Positions 42,525 through 50,087 of a stretch of 64,000 bases of DNA are shown here, in pieces (within the stretch, counting starts at the first letter, position 1; the number at the start of each line of letters is the position of its first letter). This DNA is from Exobacillus caeni. GTDB lineage: Bacteria > Bacillota > Bacilli > Bacillales > Guptibacillaceae. The position numbers and the translations under genes were made by a program. Below the pieces are notes generated by a model. The model saw only the letters and a list, made by a program, of their open reading frames with translations. It made no database searches and was not told the origin of the DNA. The stretch lies in NCBI RefSeq assembly GCF_005747095.1, contig NZ_SWLG01000009.1, positions 113,567 to 177,566 of the forward strand. Direction: 5' to 3'.

Positions 42525-42962
42525 ATGACGGTAAATATCCGCAAGGCGGTCAAGGATGATAAAGTTTCGATTGCTAGAATGATAGAAAGAGCCGGTCTAT
42601 TGAACCGGGAGTCTTTGCCTGATGTAGAAAACTTCCTGATTGCTGAAACGGTTGATGAAAATATTGTGGCAACGATCGGGCTCGAAAAATACGGGGATTT
42701 CGGTTTGCTGCGAACATTTGTAATGGACACAAATTATTGGGACGCGAAAAAAATGATGCAGTTTTTCCAGGTAGTATTTGATTATGGCGTGAAACAGGAT
42801 TTAAAAGGGCTCTATCTACTAACAAAACGGCCATCCTTTATCTTTCAGGCGTTTGGTTTTCAAACAATATCGCAAACAGAAATCCCCACAGAAATGCTTC
42901 GTTCGAGTGCTGTTGAAAAGGCCATTATGAATAAATCTGTGATTATGTTTAAAAGCCTGTGA
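42525..42962 (+). CDS. ywlB: GNAT family N-acetyltransferase (YwlB homologue)
   Basis: 145 residues, GNAT fold: N-terminal VNIRKAVKDDKVSIARMI, central strands VATIGLEKYGDFGLLRTFVMD, then the short acetyl-CoA region YGVKQDLKGLYLLTKRPSFIFQAFGF. The classic Q/RxxGxG/A loop is not obvious, so catalysis is uncertain. Position between spoIIR and ywlC equals B. subtilis ywlB. ATG 42525 follows GGAGGGGGATCT. Confidence 0.75.
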   Translation: MTVNIRKAVKDDKVSIARMIERAGLLNRESLPDVENFLIAETVDENIVATIGLEKYGDFGLLRTFVMDTNYWDAKKMMQFFQVVFDYGVKQDLKGLYLLTKRPSFIFQAFGFQTISQTEIPTEMLRSSAVEKAIMNKSVIMFKSL

Positions 42963-43004
42963 ATAATCGAGAGAATAACTGCTAACTATCCCAAAATCTT
43001 GAAT

Positions 43005-43258
43005 TTATCAACAGAGTTATACACAAAATCCGGGAACTTATTCACAACCTGTGAGTAATTTCTCTTTCTTTCTTTTTGAAGGGAAATCCGTTACGATACA
43101 TAGTGGGAAAGTTAAACGAATTAAATAGGTAAAAAGGTACTCTAAAGGTAGGTTTTATAGGTCTTTAGCTACTGAAATGAGGCAAAAGAAAAAAGTAGGT
43201 GTTGTAAAATGAATGATATCCACACAAACGTTTGGGTTGTGGATGAAAATGTGGATAA
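43005..43258. promoter_or_regulatory. DnaA-box cluster upstream of and inside the start of tsaC
   Basis: Exact TTATNCACA boxes at 43017-43025 (+), 43038-43046 (+) and 43250-43258 (-). One-mismatch boxes at 43005-43013, 43050-43058, 43216-43224 and 43238-43246. That is seven in 254 bases. B. subtilis ywlC is, as I recall, among the few loci bound by DnaA in vivo. Confidence 0.7.
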
Positions 43259-44273
43259 TTTAGAGAGTTGTGCACAAATAACGGAAAGTGCGGAGCTTCT
43301 GCAAAAAAATGAGGTGGTGGCATTTCCTACTGAAACAGTTTATGGGCTCGGCGGAAATGCTTTATCTGAAATAGCGATCGCTAAAATTTTTAAAGCAAAA
43401 GGACGCCCTGCAGATAATCCGTTAATTGTTCATGTTTCTTCCGTAAGCCAGTTAGATCAACTTGTAAAACACATTCCGGAGTCAGCCAGACCGTTGATTG
43501 AAGCGTTTTGGCCTGGCCCCTTAACGATAGTCATGCCTGGCGGGGCGCAGGTCGCGTCTAACGTTACAGCTGGGCTCGATACAGTAGCGATACGGATGCC
43601 AGATCATCCTGTTGCCCGAGCGCTTATCCATAAAAGCGGCATTCCACTTGCGGCCCCAAGCGCGAACCTTTCTGGAAAGCCTTCTCCGACAACAGCAGCT
43701 CATGTATATGAAGATTTAAAAGGAAGGATCGCCGGTGTCGTGGATGGGGGGCCAACAGGAGTAGGAGTTGAATCAACGGTAGTAGACTGTACGGGAGATG
43801 TCGTCACTATTCTTCGTCCTGGAGGAATTACGAGAGAACAACTGGAAGAGGTAGTTGGTAAGGTGTCTGTTGATCCAGCATTATCAAACGAAGGACAGGC
43901 CCCCAAATCTCCTGGCGTAAAGTATAAACACTACGCTCCACAGGCTCCGTTTACACTTGTTGAAGGCGATACAGAGGCGATACAGTCGCTGGTAAATGAA
44001 GCGAAAACAGAAGGCAAAAAGGTCGGGGTACTGGCAACCGAAGAATCCAAACATCATTATGATGCTGACCTGGTTATTTCCTGCGGGACAAGAAAAGACC
44101 TTGCTACCGTTGCCAATCGCTTATACGATGTATTGCGAGCTTTTGATAAAGAAAATGTGGATGTGATTTACGGCGAAACATTTCCAACTTCAGGCATGGG
44201 GGAAGCGGTTATGAACAGGCTTATGAAAGCTGCGAACGGGAGGATCATCAAGAAAGAATTTTTAGGTAATTAA
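43209..44273 (+). CDS. tsaC: L-threonylcarbamoyladenylate synthase, Sua5 type
   Basis: 354 residues, homologue of B. subtilis YwlC. Makes threonylcarbamoyl-AMP for the t6A37 tRNA modification. YrdC domain (residues 20-220) with VVAFPTETVYGLGGNAL, KGRPADNPLIVHV and APSANLSGKPSPT; linker SPGVKYKHYAPQ; C-terminal Sua5 domain. The first 17 codons carry several DnaA boxes, and the N-terminus (MNDIHTNVWVVDENVDN) may be partly shaped by them. The island follows after its terminator. Confidence 0.93.
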   Translation: MNDIHTNVWVVDENVDNLESCAQITESAELLQKNEVVAFPTETVYGLGGNALSEIAIAKIFKAKGRPADNPLIVHVSSVSQLDQLVKHIPESARPLIEAFWPGPLTIVMPGGAQVASNVTAGLDTVAIRMPDHPVARALIHKSGIPLAAPSANLSGKPSPTTAAHVYEDLKGRIAGVVDGGPTGVGVESTVVDCTGDVVTILRPGGITREQLEEVVGKVSVDPALSNEGQAPKSPGVKYKHYAPQAPFTLVEGDTEAIQSLVNEAKTEGKKVGVLATEESKHHYDADLVISCGTRKDLATVANRLYDVLRAFDKENVDVIYGETFPTSGMGEAVMNRLMKAANGRIIKKEFLGN

Positions 44274-44284
44274 TGAAGTATTTC

Positions 44285-44315
44285 AAAAGTCATTCTTAAA
44301 GGAATGGCTTTTTTA
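44285..44315 (+). terminator. Intrinsic terminator of tsaC
   Basis: AAAAGTCATTC-loop-GAATGGCTTTT then TT; last backbone element before the island. Confidence 0.8.
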
Positions 44316-44365
44316 ATTTTTCTATTTTCTCGTACTTTTTAACTGGTTTTATGTTTTAACTTGAA

Positions 44366-44381
44366 AATATAGCGCTTTCAT
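44366..44381 (-). promoter_or_regulatory. cre-like site at the head of the LacI-controlled operon
   Basis: The minus strand reads ATGAAAGCGCTATATT, two mismatches from the cre consensus at the distal end. Adjacent to the operator at 44388. Confidence 0.4.
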
Positions 44382-44387
44382 TGTATA

Positions 44388-44405
44388 TTTGAATACGTAT
44401 TCAAA
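44388..44405. promoter_or_regulatory. LacI-family operator O1
   Basis: TTTGAATACGTATTCAAA, a perfect 18-bp palindrome with central CG, typical of LacI/GalR operators. 30 bases before the first gene of the operon. O2 is at 46164. Confidence 0.8.
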
Positions 44406-44435
44406 AAGTGGAAATTTCAGAAAGTTGGTGAATAG

Positions 44436-45377
44436 TTGGAAAAAGTAGCGGTACTCGGGTGTGGCACGATGGGGCATTCTATTGCACTAAATGCAGCCTG
44501 GGCCGGGATAAGTGTAACAATGCAGGGCATAAGCGAAGCAGACCTGGACCAGGGATGGACGAATATGCTAAAGAAGCTGCAGATCATGCTGAATAACAAT
44601 ATTTTATCTGATTCAGAAGCCGACAAAATTAAAGAAAATATTAAAATAACGACTTCCGTTGAAGAAGCGGCCGAACAGGCGACGTTCGTGATTGAAGCTG
44701 TGCCGGAGGATATTAACTTAAAAGTTGAACTTTTTAAGAAGCTTGATAGTTTATGCGGAGCAAATGTCATTCTTGCCAGCAATACAAGCGGTCTAAGTCC
44801 AACGGAGATTGCCAGTCAAACGGCTCATCCAGAACGGACGGTGGTTACTCATTTCTGGAATCCAGCACATCTCATTCCTCTTGTAGAAGTTGTAAGAGGA
44901 GAGAAAACAAGTGATGAAGCAGTGGAAAGAGCTTTTGAATTATTGCAGCAAATGAAAAAGAAGCCGATCGAAGTGAAAAAAGAGGTACCTGGATTTGTAG
45001 GAAACCGCCTTCAATATGCGCTTTTTCGTGAAGCCCAATATATTCTGGAAGAAGGCATCGCAAGCAAGGAAGACATCGATGATGCAGTTACATTTGGTAT
45101 TGGCCGCAGGCTGCCCGTATCAGGCCCGTTGATGTCGGCCGATATGGGAGGATTGGATGTTTTTTCTGCTATTTCGGATTATTTATTCCAGCATTTATCC
45201 TGTGCAGAAGAATCACTGCCGACTCTAAAAAATCTTGTGGAAGAAAAAAAGCTCGGGGATAAAACAGGAGAAGGCTATTATAAGTGGGATGAGGCATTTT
45301 CAAAGGAATACAACCAGAAAAGGGAAGCTGAACTTATCCGCTTTTTAAAGAAAGACTTAGGAATCGAACAAAAATAA
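44436..45377 (+). CDS. 3-Hydroxyacyl-CoA dehydrogenase family protein, probably acting on a free hydroxyacid
   Basis: 313 residues. N-terminal Rossmann loop GCGTMGHSIALNAAWAGISV; catalytic His region THFWNPAHLIPLVEVVRG; C-terminal domain SGPLMSADMGGLDVFSAI. The FWNPAHLIPLVEVV form is the one found in L-gulonate and carnitine dehydrogenases rather than in CoA-substrate enzymes (compare the true HBDH at 16500, FMNPVPVMKLVEI). TTG start with a weak GGTG RBS. First gene of the LacI-controlled operon, directly after operator O1. Substrate unknown. Confidence 0.75.
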   Translation: MEKVAVLGCGTMGHSIALNAAWAGISVTMQGISEADLDQGWTNMLKKLQIMLNNNILSDSEADKIKENIKITTSVEEAAEQATFVIEAVPEDINLKVELFKKLDSLCGANVILASNTSGLSPTEIASQTAHPERTVVTHFWNPAHLIPLVEVVRGEKTSDEAVERAFELLQQMKKKPIEVKKEVPGFVGNRLQYALFREAQYILEEGIASKEDIDDAVTFGIGRRLPVSGPLMSADMGGLDVFSAISDYLFQHLSCAEESLPTLKNLVEEKKLGDKTGEGYYKWDEAFSKEYNQKREAELIRFLKKDLGIEQK

Positions 45378-45389
45378 TGGAGGGGTGTT

Positions 45390-46151
45390 ATGAAAAACTT
45401 TCCCGATCTTGAAAATAAATCGGTTATCGTGACAGGCGGAAGCAAGGGAATCGGAAAGGATATCGCCCTTTCTTTTGCAGAAAATGGAGCAAAGGTTGTC
45501 ATTGTAGGAAGAGACGAAAATGCTCTGCGTCAGACAACCGATGAGCTGAAAAAAATAAACGCCGATAGCTTTTACGTATCAGCTGATCTTAATAGTTTTG
45601 CTGAAATCAAACGCATGACAGATACAGCAGCAGATTACATGGGCTCGATCGATGTACTGGTCAATAATGCAGGTATCAACAGAGCGAAGCCTGCGATGGA
45701 AGTTACAGAGGAAGATTGGGATTTGACGCTCGATACAAATCTTAAGGCGGCTTTTTTCTGTAGCCAACAGGCAGCGAACTATATGATGGCGAACAAGTCG
45801 GGCAAAATAATAAATATTGCTTCTCAAATGGCATTTGTCGGGTACTACAAACGTGCGGCCTATTGTGCCAGCAAAGGCGGAATGGTCCAACTGACGAAGG
45901 CTCTTGCAGTTGAATGGGCAACGGATGGAATAAATGTTAATGCAGTTGCACCAACATTTATTGAGACAGAACTCACTGCGAAGATGTTTGAAGACAAAGC
46001 GTTTGAACAGGATGTTTATAGCAGAATCCCGCTTGGAAAGCTTGCTGATGCAGAGGATGTTTCAAGTGCAACAATGTTCCTGTCTTCAAAACTATCCAAG
46101 TTCATAACTGGAGAGACGATTAAAGTAGATGGCGGCTGGACAGCCATTTAA
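45390..46151 (+). CDS. Short-chain dehydrogenase/reductase
   Basis: 253 residues, classical SDR. TGGSKGIG cofactor motif, NNAG, catalytic Ser in NIASQMAFVG and YCASK (Tyr and Lys). GRDEN after the second strand suits either NAD or NADP. 12 bases after the preceding dehydrogenase, RBS GGAGGGG, so co-transcribed. A pair of unrelated dehydrogenases on one operon could interconvert stereoisomers through a keto intermediate (inference). Confidence 0.85.
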   Translation: MKNFPDLENKSVIVTGGSKGIGKDIALSFAENGAKVVIVGRDENALRQTTDELKKINADSFYVSADLNSFAEIKRMTDTAADYMGSIDVLVNNAGINRAKPAMEVTEEDWDLTLDTNLKAAFFCSQQAANYMMANKSGKIINIASQMAFVGYYKRAAYCASKGGMVQLTKALAVEWATDGINVNAVAPTFIETELTAKMFEDKAFEQDVYSRIPLGKLADAEDVSSATMFLSSKLSKFITGETIKVDGGWTAI

Positions 46152-46163
46152 TTTTTAAACAAT

Positions 46164-46181
46164 TTTGCATACGTATTCAAA
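46164..46181. promoter_or_regulatory. LacI-family operator O2
   Basis: TTTGCATACGTATTCAAA, one base different from O1, in the 53-base gap between the SDR and the HisD-like gene. Confidence 0.75.
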
Positions 46182-46204
46182 AATCAATTATGGAGTGATT
46201 AATC

Positions 46205-47488
46205 ATGGCGACTTTTTTAAAACAGGGAAAGAATGACCAGGAAGTACAGGAAGCAGATGTAAAAGTAAAAGAAGCTGTAAGCGAAGTTCTTAAAAATATC
46301 GAAGAAAACGGGGATGAAGAAGTTCGCAAGCTTTCCGAGAAGTTCGATAAGTGGTCTCCTGAGCAGTTCAGATTAACGGATGAGCAAATCCAGAACATTG
46401 TTGATTCTGTTCCAGAACAAGTTCTAAACGACATTAAATTTGCGCAGGAACAAATCCGAAACTTTGCCCAGCATCAAAAAGATGCATTAAAAGATATTGA
46501 AGTGGAAACATTGCCTGGCGTCTTCCTTGGCCATAAAAATATTCCGGTAAACAGTGTAGGTTGCTATATTCCGGGCGGGCGCTACCCGATGGTCGCATCT
46601 TCGCACATGAGTGTTTTAACTGCTAAAGTGGCAGGTGTTAAGCGTGTTATCGCATGTACGCCTCCTATCAAAGGAGAGATTCCTTCTGCAACTGTGGCTG
46701 CAATGCATCTGGCTGGTGCAGACGAAATTTTCATCCTTGGTGGAATCCAGGCAATGGGTGCGATGGCGATCGGCACAGAAACGATTGAACCGGTCGATAT
46801 GCTTGTCGGTCCAGGTAATGCATTTGTTGCTGAAGCGAAGCGCCAGTTGTACGGAAGAGTAGGGATTGACCTGTTCGCAGGTCCAACTGAGGTTCTTGTT
46901 GTTGCAGATGAAACTGCAGATGCTGAAATGGTAGCAACAGACCTTCTGGGACAGGCAGAGCATGGGCCGAATTCCCCGGCTGCACTTATTACAACGTCTG
47001 AGAAATTAGCAAAAGAAACGGAAAAGGAAATTGAACGCCAGCTTGAAACGCTTCCAACAGCTGATGTTGCAGGTGTAGCATGGCAGGATTATGGTTCGAT
47101 CATCCTTGTAGATAGCCTTGAAGAAGCAGTAGTAGAAGCTGATAAACTTGCATACGAGCATGTGGAGATCCTGACAGAAGATCCAAATTACTTTTTAGAA
47201 AACATGACGAACTACGGGGCGCTCTTCCTCGGTCCTGAAACGAACGTAGCATACGGTGATAAAGTCATCGGAACCAATCATACATTACCTACCAAAAAGG
47301 CTGCCCGTTATACAGGCGGACTCTGGGTAGGCAAGTTCCTTAAAACGTGCACATACCAGAGAGTAACACCTGAAGCGAGTGCCACAGTTGGGGAGTATGC
47401 TTCAAGGCTATGCGATCTTGAAGGCTTTAAAGGGCACCAGGCACAAGCCGATCTGCGTGTCGAACGCTATGGAAAAAAGGATAAGTAA
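46205..47488 (+). CDS. Histidinol dehydrogenase-like (HisD-like) zinc dehydrogenase
   Basis: 427 residues. All HisD landmarks are present: [36 protein letters not shown], zinc-binding Gln/His in [34 protein letters not shown] (Asp ligand and NAD loop), and the C-terminal His in [16 protein letters not shown]. No other his gene is nearby and the neighbours are catabolic, so a paralogue of the sulfopropanediol dehydrogenase (HpsN) kind that oxidises a terminal alcohol to a carboxylate is more likely than histidine synthesis. ATG follows GGAGTGATTAATC; operator O2 lies just upstream. Confidence 0.8.
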   Translation: MATFLKQGKNDQEVQEADVKVKEAVSEVLKNIEENGDEEVRKLSEKFDKWSPEQFRLTDEQIQNIVDSVPEQVLNDIKFAQEQIRNFAQHQKDALKDIEVETLPGVFLGHKNIPVNSVGCYIPGGRYPMVASSHMSVLTAKVAGVKRVIACTPPIKGEIPSATVAAMHLAGADEIFILGGIQAMGAMAIGTETIEPVDMLVGPGNAFVAEAKRQLYGRVGIDLFAGPTEVLVVADETADAEMVATDLLGQAEHGPNSPAALITTSEKLAKETEKEIERQLETLPTADVAGVAWQDYGSIILVDSLEEAVVEADKLAYEHVEILTEDPNYFLENMTNYGALFLGPETNVAYGDKVIGTNHTLPTKKAARYTGGLWVGKFLKTCTYQRVTPEASATVGEYASRLCDLEGFKGHQAQADLRVERYGKKDK

Positions 47489-47535
47489 AATCTGTTATAA
47501 TTTCTCTGTCTATACTCAGACAGGAGGAACATGCT

Positions 47536-48540
47536 TTGAAAAATAAAAAAGTTACAGCTATGGATGTCGCTCGGTTGGCAGGAGTCTCCCAATCGAGTGT
47601 ATCCAGGGCTTTTAGTGAAAATTCAAGTATCTCAATAAAAAAGAAAAAGATTATTCTAGAGGCGGCAGAACAACTTGGATACCAGCCGAATGCGATTGCA
47701 AGAGGCCTGATCACGAATCAGTCGCGCATCATTGGAATCGTAATGCGAAATATCCAGAATCCGTTTTTTCCGGAAGTACTCGATCGATTTTACAGCAGGC
47801 TTTCTGAAAAAGGATACCACGTTATGTTTATCAACTCGCAGAATAATGAAATACAAGAGGAAGAAGTGAGCCATTTAATCGAGTACAGTGTGGAAGGTGC
47901 TATCATTACAGATGCGCTTTTAACTTCATCTGCTGTACAGAAATTTACCCGGAATGGCATCTCGGTCGTTTTGTTTAACCGATATGTTAACGATTCCCTG
48001 AGCAATGCTGTGGTATGTGATAACTTTGCTGCCGGGAAAAAAATTGGCCACTATTTAATTGAAAAAGGACATGAGAATCTTGCCTTTATCTCCGGACCGG
48101 TAAATACATCAACAACAGTCGATCGAAGAAATGGATTCCAATCGGCTTTAGCTGAACATGGAATCACTTCCTTCTTAAAAGAAAATGGCCTTTATTCATA
48201 TAGAGGAGGATATATTGCAGCTCAGAGATTACTTGAACAAGATAAAGACATCGATGCTATTTTTTGTTCTAACGATATTTCTGCTTTTGGTGCGATAGAT
48301 TATCTAAGGAAACAAGGGATAAGAGTTCCCGAAGATATTTCAATAATCGGCTTTGATAATGTGGCGATGGCGGACTGGTCTTCCTACGCGCTGACAACCT
48401 GGCATCAGCCAATAGACGAAATGGTCGATTCTTCTATCGAGCTTCTACTGAATAATGTAAATGGAGAGGTACGTTCTCCTGAAATACAAAGATTAGAAGG
48501 GCATTTAGTAGAAAGAGGATCAGTAATGGATAGAAGATGA
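47536..48540 (+). CDS. LacI-family transcriptional regulator
   Basis: 334 residues. HTH at residues 5-25 (VTAMDVARLAGVSQSSVSRAF), hinge LGYQPNAIARGL, then a periplasmic-binding-protein-like sensor (RIIGIVMRNIQNPFFPEVLDRF). Probable local repressor acting on the twin palindromes O1 and O2, with an island substrate as inducer (inference). TTG start after AGGAGG. It lies inside the operon between the HisD-like gene and the permease gene, so it is autoregulated if transcribed from O1. Confidence 0.9.
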   Translation: MKNKKVTAMDVARLAGVSQSSVSRAFSENSSISIKKKKIILEAAEQLGYQPNAIARGLITNQSRIIGIVMRNIQNPFFPEVLDRFYSRLSEKGYHVMFINSQNNEIQEEEVSHLIEYSVEGAIITDALLTSSAVQKFTRNGISVVLFNRYVNDSLSNAVVCDNFAAGKKIGHYLIEKGHENLAFISGPVNTSTTVDRRNGFQSALAEHGITSFLKENGLYSYRGGYIAAQRLLEQDKDIDAIFCSNDISAFGAIDYLRKQGIRVPEDISIIGFDNVAMADWSSYALTTWHQPIDEMVDSSIELLLNNVNGEVRSPEIQRLEGHLVERGSVMDRR

Positions 48541-48578
48541 GGGAGACAAGGAAGGGTTTTCGGAAATAGGAGGATTTT

Positions 48579-49889
48579 ATGCTTAGTATGATCGGACTGC
48601 TCGGGGGGATAGCCCTGCTGATCTATCTCACGATGAGAGGGGTGAACCTGCTGCTAGCTGCCCCTTTTGCAGCTTTTATTGTTGCAATATTCAGCGGGTT
48701 GCCAATCTTCCCCCAGTTTGCAGGAGAAGGTGAAGTCAATTTTGTAACAAATTATATGGAAGGGTTTTCAGGCTTTATCACTTCCTGGTATTTGATGTTC
48801 TTATTTGGTGCTATTTTTGGAAAATTAATGGAGGACAGCGGAGCAGCGGATAGTGTATCAAAGTGGATAATTGAAAAAATCGGTATGAAGCGTGCTGCTT
48901 TGGCTGTGATAATTGCCTGTGCGGTCTTGACATACGGTGGAGTAAGTCTGTTTATCGTTGCTTTTTCCGTTTATCCGATGGCATTAAGTTTATTTAAGGA
49001 AGCAAATCTGCCAAGGAGGTTTATACCGGCAGCACTGGCTTTTGGTTCGACCACGTTTACAATGACATCAGCAGGATCTCCGGAAATTCAGAACTGGATT
49101 CCGATAGAATTCTTAGGAACTTCCCCATATGCAGGCTGGGAAGTGAGTTTGATCGTCGCTGTATTCATGATGGTGTTCGGTTATTGGTGGCTGAAGAAGA
49201 TGATAAACAAAGCGGTTCAGAATGGAGAAAAGTTCGAGGCGAGGGAAAGTGACCCGACCCTGGTACGTCAAAACCTGCCAGGTCCTATTTTGAGCATGAT
49301 TCCTCTCTTGACCGTTTTAGTTATTTCTTTCATCTTCCATGACATATTGGCGCAATCAGCTCTTATCATTGCTTTATTAAGTGGTTGTATCGTGACATAC
49401 CTTCTTAACCGAAAATACTTCACCAACGTGTGGGGAGCAGCTTCAGAAGGTACGATCGGAGCTCTGATTGCGATTGCAAATACATCTGCGGTAGTTGGCT
49501 TTGGTGGCGTGGCTAAGGCTACTCCTGCGTTTGCCAGTGCAGTTGATGCTATGACCAGTGTCCCGGGGAGCCCGCTGATCGGAGGGGCTATTGCAGTATC
49601 TGTAATAGCCGGCCTAACGGGATCGGCATCAGGTGGCCAATCTATTGCATTGCCGTTGCTTGCTCCACATTATCTCGATATGGGAGTCGTTCCTGAGGAG
49701 CTACATCGTGTCGTTGCAATTTCTTCAGGTTCGATCGATTCTCTTCCTCACGGAGGATATGTTGTGACCACGATTCGTGCGATTGCTGGGGAATCCCATA
49801 AGGATGCATACCCGGCATTCGGTGCTATGACTGTTATTGTACCGATACTCGGTGTTATTCTGGCAGTTGCTCTATTCACTATCTTTTAA
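48579..49889 (+). CDS. GntP-family permease 1
   Basis: 436 residues, 11-13 hydrophobic helices. Family signature blocks YGGVSLFIVAFSVYPMALSLF, GSPEIQNWIP and GLTGSASGGQSIALPLLAP. GntP carriers are proton symporters for gluconate and short hydroxy acids. Last gene of the LacI-controlled operon. It is paralogous to the permease at 53274 (same block order), but the two are under different regulators, suggesting different though related anionic substrates. Confidence 0.88.
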   Translation: MLSMIGLLGGIALLIYLTMRGVNLLLAAPFAAFIVAIFSGLPIFPQFAGEGEVNFVTNYMEGFSGFITSWYLMFLFGAIFGKLMEDSGAADSVSKWIIEKIGMKRAALAVIIACAVLTYGGVSLFIVAFSVYPMALSLFKEANLPRRFIPAALAFGSTTFTMTSAGSPEIQNWIPIEFLGTSPYAGWEVSLIVAVFMMVFGYWWLKKMINKAVQNGEKFEARESDPTLVRQNLPGPILSMIPLLTVLVISFIFHDILAQSALIIALLSGCIVTYLLNRKYFTNVWGAASEGTIGALIAIANTSAVVGFGGVAKATPAFASAVDAMTSVPGSPLIGGAIAVSVIAGLTGSASGGQSIALPLLAPHYLDMGVVPEELHRVVAISSGSIDSLPHGGYVVTTIRAIAGESHKDAYPAFGAMTVIVPILGVILAVALFTIF

Positions 49890-49905
49890 AGGAAGATTGA
49901 AAAAT

Positions 49906-49935
49906 GACAGCGGAGAATTTTCCCTGTCTTTTTTC
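49906..49935 (+). terminator. Intrinsic terminator of the LacI-controlled operon
   Basis: GACAG-C-GGA...TCC-C-TGTC followed by TTTTTT. Confidence 0.8.
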
Positions 49936-50087
49936 GTTTAAAAAGAGTTAAGAAACGTGTTAGCTTTTTGCTTTTCTTGTGTCTGATAAAAGTCTTGTAG
50001 CTGTTCCTGGGTACCTAACGCCAGTTTATACAATAACCAGAGAGTGTTATAATTTTGAAAAAATTATAAATGATGGAGGGGTCTGAC

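Noticed and set aside
46205..47488. Histidine biosynthesis HisD
   Set aside because: The fold is HisD, but there are no his genes, the regulator is LacI-type and all neighbours are catabolic; a paralogue is more likely, though not proven.
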